A stretch of 64,000 nt of DNA, taken from the NCBI RefSeq assembly GCF_002744755.1, contig NZ_KZ319290.1, positions 186,001 through 250,000 of the forward strand. Reading direction: 5' to 3'. Source of the DNA: Leeuwenhoekiella nanhaiensis. GTDB lineage: Bacteria; Bacteroidota; Bacteroidia; Flavobacteriales; Flavobacteriaceae. Of the stretch, positions 34,219-42,905 are shown piece by piece (the stretch's first letter is position 1; each line of letters begins with the position of its first letter). The position numbers and the translations under genes were made by a program. A model generated the notes under the pieces. It was not told the origin of the DNA, searched no databases, and was given only the letters and a program-made list of their open reading frames with translations.

Positions 34219-37200
34219 TTAAAATCGGGTTTGAATTCCTAATGTAAATCTTCGGGTAGGGGGAGTGCGGGAATAGTCTATCGCGATACCAAAGGGATCG
34301 CCACCACGCATACTGACTTCAGGATCCTGCCCGCGATAATTTGTAAAAGTTAGCAGATTGTCTCCGGTAACAAAGATGCGCAGGTCATCCATTTTCATTT
34401 TCTTCAGGAAGTTTTTACCAAAACTATAGCTGAAGGTAGCCGAGCGTAGTCTTAAGAAAGAAGCATCTTCCACATAGCGGTCAGAGCCAAGCCAGTTATA
34501 ACCTCCCTGAAAAACAGCTCTGGGTATGTTAGTCTGGTCACCGGGGTTGCGCCATCTCGACAGTACCGCTGTGCTTTGATTGTCGTATCCATAAAGATTG
34601 GTCGTTACCATATCGGTCCCGTTGATGATGTCATAATTAAGACGGTAGGTAAAGAAAAGAAGGAATTTAAATTGATTGTTTAAAGTAACAGTTGGTCCAA
34701 AGCCTCCAATAAATTTAGGGTTGCTGTTACCCAGATAAACTATATCCCGGCTGTCTATATTTCCATCCTTATTAATGTCCTCGTAAATGGCGTCCCCGGG
34801 CTGAAACGTATAATCTATTGCAGGATAATTAAAGCGCATAAAGACTTCCTGGCCATTAGGTCCTACAATCACATTGCCTTCAGCATCACGTGCACGGGTA
34901 GCGTCAAGATCGGCATAAACGCCTTTAAAGCGGTATCCGTAAAAAGAACCAAAAGGATTGTCGATTTGGAGAAATCTTTTGTACTCTCCGTTACGGTCTA
35001 TATTACCCTGCTCACTGGGGAAAAATTCTGAAATCTCACGAATAATGTTCTGGTTACGTGAAATATTGAAGTTGAAATCAACTTTCCATTTGTCTGTTTT
35101 GATGGGTGTGGTGTATAAACCTATTTCCCAACCCTGGTTATCAATAGTACCTACGTTTTGATCAGATAGACTTCCATAACCGGAAACCGAAGAAATCGCC
35201 AGGTTTTCAAAAAGAAGATTGGTGGTTCGGTTTTGATATACGTCTACATCAAGCTGTAATTTTTTATTAAATAATTGCAGATTTAGACCAACGTTTTTAC
35301 CGGTTAAGGTTTCTGAGCGTAAATTATCGAGTTGAATATTTTGAGGATAAACCCCGTTAAGGCCTAAGTATTCGGCATCAAAGTTTCCATATATATTGAA
35401 AAAGCGATAGTCATATCTTGGAGTTCCACCAGACTGTCCGTAACTGGCTCTCAAACTCAAATCATCAATAAAATCAAAATCATTCATAAAAGACTCACCC
35501 GAAACTCTCCATCTTGTAGATACAGAGGGGAATAGGGAGTAGCGGTTGTCTGCACTAAATTTTGAATTTCCATCCCCGCGTAACCCTACATTAACAATAT
35601 ACCGGTCAAGCAGACTGTACTGCGCACTAATCAGGCCTGCAACACTACGTGCCTGACTGTTGTTAGTGTATAGTCTTAAGTCAGAATTTTGAGTTCTCGA
35701 GGGAACCGAGGGATCAGTAAGTAAGGATGAAGCCGTGTTAGCGGTTAAAGCCTGATGCGATTCATACCTGAAATCGTTAGTTTGTAAACTCATTAAGGCC
35801 TGTAGACTTTGATTATCACCCAGATCAGGTGTGTAGATCAGGTTTGTTTTTGAAGTGATACTGGCAATATCAACATCAGCATCTGAAGCCTGGTTTACCA
35901 CAGTTTCTGTGAATGGGCGTCCCGTGGCATTTTGCGGTAAGAAGGCATTGGCCTTGGTATTATTAAAGTCAAACTGAATGTCGAATGTAGAAACCAAACG
36001 TTTAGGAACCAGATCGACCTGAAGATTAAAGTGTGGCACAATACGATCACCCACCTGCGTATTGCTGGTATATTCGGCCAGCGCTACCGGGTTATAGGTG
36101 TTAGGGTATGCACCCTGAATGTTTATTGCAGGTGAGAAGTAGTTAGGCGTAAGATCTCCCACATCGTCGTATTCATAAATACTCATATTTGGCATTTTGG
36201 TATAGGCAATACTTCTAAGTCTGTCCCGATCTGATGTGCCAAAAGTATTTACATAATTGCGCTCTGTACTGGTATGGGTGTATGCGATATCGGTTCTAAA
36301 CCGAATGCGGTCTGAAACAATATAATCCAGGTTGAGTCTTCCGTTTATACGTTGAAAACCGGTTCCTTTAGTAACCCCTTTTGAGTCGTAATACCCTACC
36401 GAAGTATAATAGCGGGCTTTCTCACCACCTCCCTGTAAGGAAAGCACGTGTTCGCCGGTTAAGCCTGTTTGAGATATCGCCTCAACCCAATCTGTATTGT
36501 TTCCGTAATTTTTAAACCAATAGACTTCCTGAGGATCGTACTGAAATTCTTTTACGGTTAGTGTATTTAGAGGTACCCCGTTGCGATTCATAAAGGCTTC
36601 CGGGATTAATTGGGAGTATTGATCTCCGCTAAGCATAGGTATCGTGTTAGGAAGTTCCATGTAGGTTCCGGTAAAGTTGTAGCCTATTTTAGGTTTACCT
36701 ACCGCACCCCGTTTGGTATTTATAACCAGAACACCACCTGATGCACGTGATCCCCACATAGCGGTTGCAGCCGCGTCTTTTAAAATGGTGATGCTTTCAA
36801 TATCTGAAGGTGCAATGTTTAACAAAGCGGCGTAGCCTTGCTGGTCCGCAGTACCAAAATTGAAATCCTGAGGAATTGAGGTTTCATAAGGCATTCCATC
36901 AACCACGATAAGCGGATCTGAAGAGCCGGATATTGAGGAAGTACCCCGTATACGTATTTGCATTCCGGCACCCGGATCACCGGAGTTAGCAACAATGTCT
37001 ACACCGGGAACCCTACCCTGAATGGCCTCGTCTATAGAGGCAGCCTGGGTGTTTTCAACCTCGCTAGCCTTTACGGTGACATTACTGGTGGTTTGATTGC
37101 GCTCTGCAATATTTAATAAACCGCTTTCTACCTGTTTTTCTACAGAAATCATAACAGCATCAAGTTCATCAACTGATGGCGTCAAACTCACATTATAAGT

Positions 37201-37503
37201 AGATTTTCCGGTTAGGGGTATGGTCTGAGAGGTATATCCTAAAGTAGAGATTACCAGTTTATTGTTTGAGTTTCGTATACGAATGGCGAAGTTTCCATCA
37301 AAATCTGCGATAACCCCATTGACTGTTCGGTTTTCAGCATCCTGCTCTGCGATGGTTGCACCAGGAATTGGCTGCCCGTTACTGGAGTCTGTAATGGTTC
37401 CCCGTACAACCTGATCAGATCCCTGAGCCCAGAGCCCAAAGTTTCCGGCAAGTAAGACGGTCAATAAGAAACAATAAAGAATATGGGTAGTTTTTTGCTT
37501 CAT
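34219..37503 (-). CDS. SusC/RagA-type TonB-dependent transporter 1
   Basis: The protein has 1094 residues from ATG 37503 (MKQKTTHILYCFLLTV). After the signal peptide comes a carboxypeptidase-regulatory-like domain (VRGTITDSSNGQPIPGATI), a plug with RIRGTSSISGSSDPLIVVDG and ESITILKDAAATAMWGSRAS, and a long barrel ending RRFTLGIQTRF. Its ATG is one base after the stop of the FAS1 gene (TAA-G-ATG), so the two are translationally coupled. This is strong evidence that the FAS1 protein belongs to the uptake complex. The transported ligand is probably an oligouronate or related sugar, inferred from the neighbouring catabolic genes. Confidence 0.96.
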   Translation of the reverse strand: MKQKTTHILYCFLLTVLLAGNFGLWAQGSDQVVRGTITDSSNGQPIPGATIAEQDAENRTVNGVIADFDGNFAIRIRNSNNKLVISTLGYTSQTIPLTGKSTYNVSLTPSVDELDAVMISVEKQVESGLLNIAERNQTTSNVTVKASEVENTQAASIDEAIQGRVPGVDIVANSGDPGAGMQIRIRGTSSISGSSDPLIVVDGMPYETSIPQDFNFGTADQQGYAALLNIAPSDIESITILKDAAATAMWGSRASGGVLVINTKRGAVGKPKIGYNFTGTYMELPNTIPMLSGDQYSQLIPEAFMNRNGVPLNTLTVKEFQYDPQEVYWFKNYGNNTDWVEAISQTGLTGEHVLSLQGGGEKARYYTSVGYYDSKGVTKGTGFQRINGRLNLDYIVSDRIRFRTDIAYTHTSTERNYVNTFGTSDRDRLRSIAYTKMPNMSIYEYDDVGDLTPNYFSPAINIQGAYPNTYNPVALAEYTSNTQVGDRIVPHFNLQVDLVPKRLVSTFDIQFDFNNTKANAFLPQNATGRPFTETVVNQASDADVDIASITSKTNLIYTPDLGDNQSLQALMSLQTNDFRYESHQALTANTASSLLTDPSVPSRTQNSDLRLYTNNSQARSVAGLISAQYSLLDRYIVNVGLRGDGNSKFSADNRYSLFPSVSTRWRVSGESFMNDFDFIDDLSLRASYGQSGGTPRYDYRFFNIYGNFDAEYLGLNGVYPQNIQLDNLRSETLTGKNVGLNLQLFNKKLQLDVDVYQNRTTNLLFENLAISSVSGYGSLSDQNVGTIDNQGWEIGLYTTPIKTDKWKVDFNFNISRNQNIIREISEFFPSEQGNIDRNGEYKRFLQIDNPFGSFYGYRFKGVYADLDATRARDAEGNVIVGPNGQEVFMRFNYPAIDYTFQPGDAIYEDINKDGNIDSRDIVYLGNSNPKFIGGFGPTVTLNNQFKFLLFFTYRLNYDIINGTDMVTTNLYGYDNQSTAVLSRWRNPGDQTNIPRAVFQGGYNWLGSDRYVEDASFLRLRSATFSYSFGKNFLKKMKMDDLRIFVTGDNLLTFTNYRGQDPEVSMRGGDPFGIAIDYSRTPPTRRFTLGIQTRF

Positions 37504-37504
37504 C

Positions 37505-39742
37505 TTATTCTGTGTATAATAGATAGTTGTCAACAAGGTGAATTAAGCTTCGGTCAGCCAGATTGTTGCTTTGACCAGGGATATAAGTTGCTATGCGGTC
37601 TGCAGCGTCTGTAAAGAAAAGGTCTCCCGGAGCACTACTCACATCCACGTAAGTCTTTTCGCCCAGACTATCACGCAGCAGGGTTTCAGTAAGACCATTA
37701 ATTAAACCGTCGTCTGATGCCGTACGGGTCGCAAGGATGTGATAGCGTAAAAAATCTGCAACGATGTCTTTTTGGCCTTGTGGACCGGGGTTAAAGTTGG
37801 GTACGCCAGTAGCCGGATCTCCGGGTAATCTGCCATCCCTCACAGCTTGTTCTATAGCTGCATTATTTGGAATGACAAAGGTGTAAGAGGTACCTAACTC
37901 AACACCATCTATAGCCCCCGAATTGCGATCGTAGATTATTGAATTGTTGAGATAATTGTAAAAGTTTGCAAATTCAGAGCCCGGTTCTTCGGCCAGACGC
38001 TGTAAGTCGCGCCCCTGATTTTCTTCGCTAAATTCCAGGATGTGATCTATATAATAGGTGCGGCCATTACGCTGGTCTTCGCTTCCTATAATAGTTACCC
38101 GTTGACCGGAGACTTCATTACCGGCAGCAAACACCTGTCCGTTTTCCCATTTGATGTATTCTCCGGGAAGATCAAAATCACCTGATCGTATGATTCCCGA
38201 GCCTGAAAGATCATTCAGTTCATCATCCGGAGTAGGTACAACACCATTGTAAAGCACCCGTAAAAGTCTGGATCTTGCGATATTTGCCGGCAAGACATTT
38301 CCGGTGGCAGGATCAGTGTAGGTGTAGGAAGAAGTGGGGATGTCATAACCAAAACCTAAATCGGCTAACACTTCATCAGAAGGTAAAAACAAGGTGTATC
38401 GACCATTGAGGTTGCTGATGATTTCACGAAGTCCAGATCCGTCGTTATAAAGGCGGGTTGCCAATGTGAACTCAGGATCCAGATAAGCTGAGGTATAAAC
38501 ACTAAAAAACAGATTGGATTCCTGTACCACATTCGTTCCGTAGAAAAAACCGTTACTTAAAACTTCGGCCTCACGTACTTCGGTGTTCAGGTCTATACGT
38601 ATATCCTCACCAAGCTCATTATTGTAGCTTGCTACCTGTGTAGGCCATACGGCATTTTGAACCATATGGGCATTGATGAAATCTTCATAAACGTATTTGG
38701 GAAGCTGTTGTAGTGAAGCGTAGTTTTTAAGTAACACCTCATCAACAAATTGCTGCAATACGGCATTTTCAGGTACAAACATAGTATACGCATCAGCCTG
38801 GCCATCGTTATCTTCTTCTTTGATATAATTTTCATTATTTGGGGAAAAAGAAAGCGCAGGGTCGTATACTTTTACGTAGACCTGATCACTTTGACGGGTG
38901 AAATTTTGATAGGTTGTAGTGGCATCCTGATCAAACACATATTGAACCAGATTATTCTCCAGAAAACTTCTAAAAAGAGAATAATCACTGCTGGATTCAA
39001 GTTTTTGATCAAGGTTTATGAGTGGAAGAGAAACTTTGTCAACCTCGTGTATGATACCGTTTTCAGCAACAATATCTGTTTCTAAAGCTTCGGCACCTAA
39101 TACATTAAAGCCTGTATAGTTTTCATTAGGATAGAAATAATTATAATCTGAGGCACCCAGACCTGCGGCATTCATAAATTCTTCTACAAAGTAGGTTATG
39201 TATTTATTGTTGTTGTCCCCGGGGATATAAGACTCACCACTAAGATTTGTATTACGGTTTGAACCGACGACAACGATTTCGTTGCCATTGACTATTTTCT
39301 TCACAAAGCCATCATAATAAGCCGTACGACGTCTAAAGGCATTATCTTCTTCCCAGCCCAGGCGAGATTGATAATCAGAAAGGCGCTCGGTACGAAAGGC
39401 ATTATATATTAAGGCATACCGTACAATTTTTGCTGCCATAACCGAGTCTACCATAGATACATTTGAAATACCCTGCTCCTGAAAAAAGGAATTAAACGCA
39501 GCATCATTGGGTGCTAACATGGTCCAATAACCAGCTTTTCCCAGTATATCCTTATATCCGGCTTTCTCAATTAAAGCGGTCAGGGTGGTGAAATTACCCT
39601 GAGCTTCCAGAGTTTGATAAATAGGAGGTTCCAGATCAGCCGGCCGCTCGTAATATTCATCGACTTCGCTTCTGCTACAAGCTGCGAAAACGATTGCAGT
39701 AAAAAGCAAGAGAAGAGACTTTTTGAGTAAAGTTTGGTTCAT
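37505..39742 (-). CDS. FAS1-domain lipoprotein (four FAS1 units), first gene of the SusCD operon
   Basis: The 745 residues start with a lipoprotein signal (AIVFAAC). Four FAS1 units can be followed by their two hallmarks, a Y/W-T-x-x-x-P-x-x-x-A strand and a late hydrophobic-H/Y-x-V/I-D strand: WTMLAPNDAAF...IIHEVDKV; YTMFVPENAVL...LSNGFFYGTN; YTLFLPSDEVL...YYIDHILEF; and YTFVIPNNAAI...LIHLVDNYLL. It is the largest of three FAS1 proteins and is made first, coupled to SusC 1. The likely place is the outer leaflet with the SusCD complex, as a glycan-binding or scaffolding subunit. I know of no enzyme function for it. Confidence 0.88.
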   Translation of the reverse strand: MNQTLLKKSLLLLFTAIVFAACSRSEVDEYYERPADLEPPIYQTLEAQGNFTTLTALIEKAGYKDILGKAGYWTMLAPNDAAFNSFFQEQGISNVSMVDSVMAAKIVRYALIYNAFRTERLSDYQSRLGWEEDNAFRRRTAYYDGFVKKIVNGNEIVVVGSNRNTNLSGESYIPGDNNNKYITYFVEEFMNAAGLGASDYNYFYPNENYTGFNVLGAEALETDIVAENGIIHEVDKVSLPLINLDQKLESSSDYSLFRSFLENNLVQYVFDQDATTTYQNFTRQSDQVYVKVYDPALSFSPNNENYIKEEDNDGQADAYTMFVPENAVLQQFVDEVLLKNYASLQQLPKYVYEDFINAHMVQNAVWPTQVASYNNELGEDIRIDLNTEVREAEVLSNGFFYGTNVVQESNLFFSVYTSAYLDPEFTLATRLYNDGSGLREIISNLNGRYTLFLPSDEVLADLGFGYDIPTSSYTYTDPATGNVLPANIARSRLLRVLYNGVVPTPDDELNDLSGSGIIRSGDFDLPGEYIKWENGQVFAAGNEVSGQRVTIIGSEDQRNGRTYYIDHILEFSEENQGRDLQRLAEEPGSEFANFYNYLNNSIIYDRNSGAIDGVELGTSYTFVIPNNAAIEQAVRDGRLPGDPATGVPNFNPGPQGQKDIVADFLRYHILATRTASDDGLINGLTETLLRDSLGEKTYVDVSSAPGDLFFTDAADRIATYIPGQSNNLADRSLIHLVDNYLLYTE

Positions 39743-40117
39743 AAATTTTCAACTTAAAATTTAAAGAGTGCATACTATTTCGATGTAGTGCAAACATCTA
39801 TTAAGCATTTTCGAAATCAAATTTAGATGTTAAACTAAAGTTAAGTGTCCTGCTCTAACCTGCTTTCAGTAAGTATTGCTGAAATTCATAGCAGTGGTGT
39901 TTCACGATTTAATATCAAAGAGTTATCACGAGACCTTATATTCAGACACTTCAAAATGAAAATTGCACTCACTTGCTGAGGATGGAGAAAAACTTATCTG
40001 ATTACCTATTTGTGCAATCGATTACATTTTTGTTTCTTTACAAGAGTTTTAGATCGGGGTTTGATTCCCGAAATCTCTAAACCGTATCGATTTTATTCAA
40101 CCTACCAATACAGATCT
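39743..40117. promoter_or_regulatory. Divergent control region between the SusCD operon and the DUF4861 gene
   Basis: These 375 bases hold the promoters for two opposite units. On the minus strand TAAATTTG (39818-39825) is a -7 candidate 76 bp before the first FAS1 gene; a matching -33 TTTG is not seen. On the plus side a LacI-type palindrome (40013-40026) is followed by ATTTTTGTTTC. A frame open from 40010 into DUF4861 is rejected as coding because the lipoprotein signal begins at 40118. Confidence 0.55.
40013..40026. promoter_or_regulatory. LacI-family operator
   Basis: TGCAATCGATTACA has a perfect AATCGATT core and only one asymmetric pair, with the central CG and TG...CA ends of LacI/CcpA-type operators. 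It sits between the SusCD operon and the DUF4861/uronate genes; the regulator encoded at 51912 is the obvious candidate. Confidence 0.55.
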
Positions 40118-41125
40118 ATGAAATCAAAGCTTTTTCTTTCGGCCTGCATTCTTGCAATGTTTACCATGTGCAAAAATCAGGAGAACAAAACCACTCAGGA
40201 CGAACCGGCGCAAGAGGTAAAGAAAATTCCTGCTACCTACGCCGAAATTTCAATAAAAGAGGGAGGAAACTGGAGTTCTGAATCCCGAGAATATCAGGGC
40301 GGTAAATTTGTAAATGTGGATGAACTTGACCTTCCTAAAGAACACACAGATCATTCCTGGTTTATTCGCTACGAAGGCCCGGGTTGGGAAAACAAACAAA
40401 TCGCTTATCGCTTGTATTTAGACTGGAGAAACGCGATTGACATTTTCGGGAAAAAAGTAGATACACTAGTTTTACCCTACGTGGGGCAGGATGGTTTTGA
40501 CTCCTACCATAACAATGCACCCTGGGGTCAGGATATTTTAAAAGCCGGAAAATCAATGGGTATTGGTGGCTACGGCAGGTTTACGGCAGATACCATCGCG
40601 CATTTTGATGAGGTCGAAAAAACACTTGTAAAAGTGGATAATTCAGATTCCAAATCAAGTGTAACTATTGATTATAAAGGCTGGAAAACCGGGGATGTGA
40701 TTACCGATCTAAAATCAACCATCAGTATTTTTCCGGAAGACCGTTTCTTAAAGGCTGAGCTTACTCCCGGTGTTGAATTTGAGGGTCTTGCCACCGGCAT
40801 TGTTAAGTTTGAAGATATTCCATTAATGCAGGCTACCAGCGAAAGCGGAGACTGGGCCTACATAGCAACCTACGGTACGCAAACCCTTGCCGGTGAAAAT
40901 GACCAACTCGGGATGGCGATTTTTTATAAAACCGCTCAGGCTGCCACTACCGAGGGTCCACACGATCATTTGGTAGTTTTTAACCCTTCTACCGAAACAC
41001 AGACATACTACATCTTAAGTGCCTGGGAGCAGGAGCAGAATGGCATTAAAACTCAGGATGCTTTCGTAAAAGACCTTACCGATAAGTTGGCTAAACTGGA
41101 CGCTCAAGGGAATCTTGAAGATTAA
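40118..41125 (+). CDS. DUF4861 lipoprotein
   Basis: The protein has 335 residues from ATG 40118, which begins a lipoprotein signal (ACILAMFTMC). The mature part has the DUF4861 features: YAEISIKEGGNWSS, HSWFIRYEGPGWENKQIAYR, YLDWRNAIDIFGKK, and WGQDILKAGKSMGIGGYGRF. This beta-sandwich family is found beside pectin- and uronate-type utilisation genes in Bacteroidota. Many aromatic residues in the middle suggest a sugar-binding surface. The enzymatic role, if any, is unassigned here. It stands 165 bp before kduI, and an inverted repeat TTTCATT-T-AATGAAA (41151-41165) lies in that gap. Confidence 0.85.
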   Translation: MKSKLFLSACILAMFTMCKNQENKTTQDEPAQEVKKIPATYAEISIKEGGNWSSESREYQGGKFVNVDELDLPKEHTDHSWFIRYEGPGWENKQIAYRLYLDWRNAIDIFGKKVDTLVLPYVGQDGFDSYHNNAPWGQDILKAGKSMGIGGYGRFTADTIAHFDEVEKTLVKVDNSDSKSSVTIDYKGWKTGDVITDLKSTISIFPEDRFLKAELTPGVEFEGLATGIVKFEDIPLMQATSESGDWAYIATYGTQTLAGENDQLGMAIFYKTAQAATTEGPHDHLVVFNPSTETQTYYILSAWEQEQNGIKTQDAFVKDLTDKLAKLDAQGNLED

Positions 41126-41290
41126 GACTCTTCAGAAGGCACAGAGTAATTTTCATTTAATGAAATGCAATTCTGGCTTAAAACCGAAACTCCGTAAGGA
41201 ATTCGAATTAAAAATGTAATTAATACAGTTAAAATTGAATTTGTAACTTTAAGAGTTGAATATTCTTTTTAAAACTGAAAACAGATAACT

Positions 41291-42124
41291 ATGACCAAAT
41301 CAGAATTTAGATATGCACACCATCCGGAAGATGTAAAACGCTACACCACTCAGGAGCTTCGGGAGCATTTCTTGATCCCTTCCATTTTTGTAAAAGATGA
41401 AATCAACCTTACCTATACTATGTACGATCGCTATATTGCGGGAGGTGCATTTCCGGTAAGCAAAGCTTTAAAACTTGAACCAATAGATGACCTTAAAGCG
41501 GAACATTTTCTGGATCGTAGAGAACTTGGGGTCATCAATGTAGGTGGAAAAGGAAAAATCACCGTTGACGGCGAAGTCTACGAATTAGGCAATAAGGAAG
41601 CGCTCTACGTAGGTAAGGGCGTGAAGGAAGTGATTTTTGAAGCCACCGCTGAGCAGCCTTATTTCTATATCAATTCGGCTCCTGCGCACCACGCGTATCC
41701 TACTAAAAAAATTACTAAGAAAGAGGCTGAAATCGTAGAGTTAGGCGATACGAAGTTTTCTAATAAGCGGGTGATCAATAAACTTTTAGTCAACAGCGTG
41801 GTTGATACCTGCCAGTTGCAAATGGGAATGACCGAATTAGTAGAAGGCAATGTCTGGAACACCATGCCGGCACATACCCATACCCGCAGAATGGAAGTCT
41901 ATTTCTATTTCGATCTGGAAGAAGGCCAGACCATCAGTCATTTTATGGGTCAGCCCGATGAAACCCGACATATTTTTATGAAAAATCATCAGGCGGTTAT
42001 TTCGCCCGAATGGTCTATACACTCCGGTGCCGGGACTTCAAACTATACCTTTATATGGGGTATGGCAGGCGAAAACATGGATTATGGCGATATGGACGGC
42101 GTCTCACCTGAAGATTTAAAATAA
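41291..42124 (+). CDS. kduI: 5-dehydro-4-deoxy-D-glucuronate isomerase
   Basis: This 277-residue KduI belongs to the cupin superfamily with a zinc site. Key features are the opening EFRYAHHPEDVKRYTTQELR, then ELGVINVGGKG, the zinc ligands in MPAHTHTRRMEVYFYF (His-x-His and Glu), and the last His in EWSIHSGAGTSNYTFIW. It converts 5-keto-4-deoxyuronate (DKI), released from unsaturated uronates made by lyases, to 2,5-diketo-3-deoxygluconate. Its presence implies that the cell sees unsaturated oligouronates, even though no lyase is encoded here. It is the first gene of a ten-gene operon, and its stop overlaps kduD (TAATG). Confidence 0.96.
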   Translation: MTKSEFRYAHHPEDVKRYTTQELREHFLIPSIFVKDEINLTYTMYDRYIAGGAFPVSKALKLEPIDDLKAEHFLDRRELGVINVGGKGKITVDGEVYELGNKEALYVGKGVKEVIFEATAEQPYFYINSAPAHHAYPTKKITKKEAEIVELGDTKFSNKRVINKLLVNSVVDTCQLQMGMTELVEGNVWNTMPAHTHTRRMEVYFYFDLEEGQTISHFMGQPDETRHIFMKNHQAVISPEWSIHSGAGTSNYTFIWGMAGENMDYGDMDGVSPEDLK

Positions 42125-42885
42125 TGAGTTTATTCAGTTTAGAGGGTAAAACAGCATTGGTAACCGGCTGTAAACGCGGTATAGGTTTCGCTATGGCCGA
42201 AGCACTCGCCGAAGCGGGAGCAGATATCATCGGGGTTTCGGCCTCCTTGGAAATCTCGGGCTCAGATATCGAAAAAGCAGTTACAGCAACAGGAAAGAAA
42301 TTCAGTGCCTATCAATGTGATTTTTCAGACCGTAAAGCCCTTTACAAATTTATTGAGAAGGTTAAAGCAGAGAATCCAACCATAGATATTCTGGTCAACA
42401 ATGCCGGTACGATTTTAAGAGCGCCCGCCGCAGAACACAGTGACGCATATTGGGATAAAGTGATCGAAGTCAATCAGAATGCTCAGTTTATCCTCAGCAG
42501 GGAGTTGGGTAAAGAAATGATAAAAAGAGGCAGCGGTAAAATCATATTTACGGCATCATTGCTTACCTTTCAGGGCGGAATCACCGTTCCCGGCTACGCA
42601 GCTTCTAAAGGTGCCATTGGGCAGTTAACCATGGCGCTTTCCAACGAGTGGGCCGGTAAAGGTGTGCAGGTTAATGCTATCGCGCCGGGTTATATTGCTA
42701 CAGACAACACCGAAGCCTTACGTGATGACCCTGAGCGCAGTTCGTCTATTCTGGGCCGTATTCCGGCAGGCAGATGGGGTGAGCCGGAAGATTTTAAAGG
42801 TCCTGTGGTATTTTTAGCCTCGCCCGCAAGCAATTACATGACCGGTACCGTTATGACTGTAGATGGCGGCTGGATGGGCAGATAA
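42124..42885 (+). CDS. kduD: 2-dehydro-3-deoxy-D-gluconate 5-dehydrogenase (SDR)
   Basis: The 253-residue short-chain dehydrogenase has the cofactor motif TGCKRGIGFAMA, NNAG at residue 90, and the catalytic Tyr-Lys in PGYAASKGAIG with the Ser in ITFTASLL upstream. The late IAPGYIATDNTEALRDDPER is the KduD signature. It reduces 2,5-diketo-3-deoxygluconate to KDG with NAD(P)H, directly after KduI. Length is normal and it is translationally coupled to kduI. Confidence 0.96.
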   Translation: MSLFSLEGKTALVTGCKRGIGFAMAEALAEAGADIIGVSASLEISGSDIEKAVTATGKKFSAYQCDFSDRKALYKFIEKVKAENPTIDILVNNAGTILRAPAAEHSDAYWDKVIEVNQNAQFILSRELGKEMIKRGSGKIIFTASLLTFQGGITVPGYAASKGAIGQLTMALSNEWAGKGVQVNAIAPGYIATDNTEALRDDPERSSSILGRIPAGRWGEPEDFKGPVVFLASPASNYMTGTVMTVDGGWMGR

Positions 42886-42905
42886 GAACCAATCGAAAAA
42901 TACGT

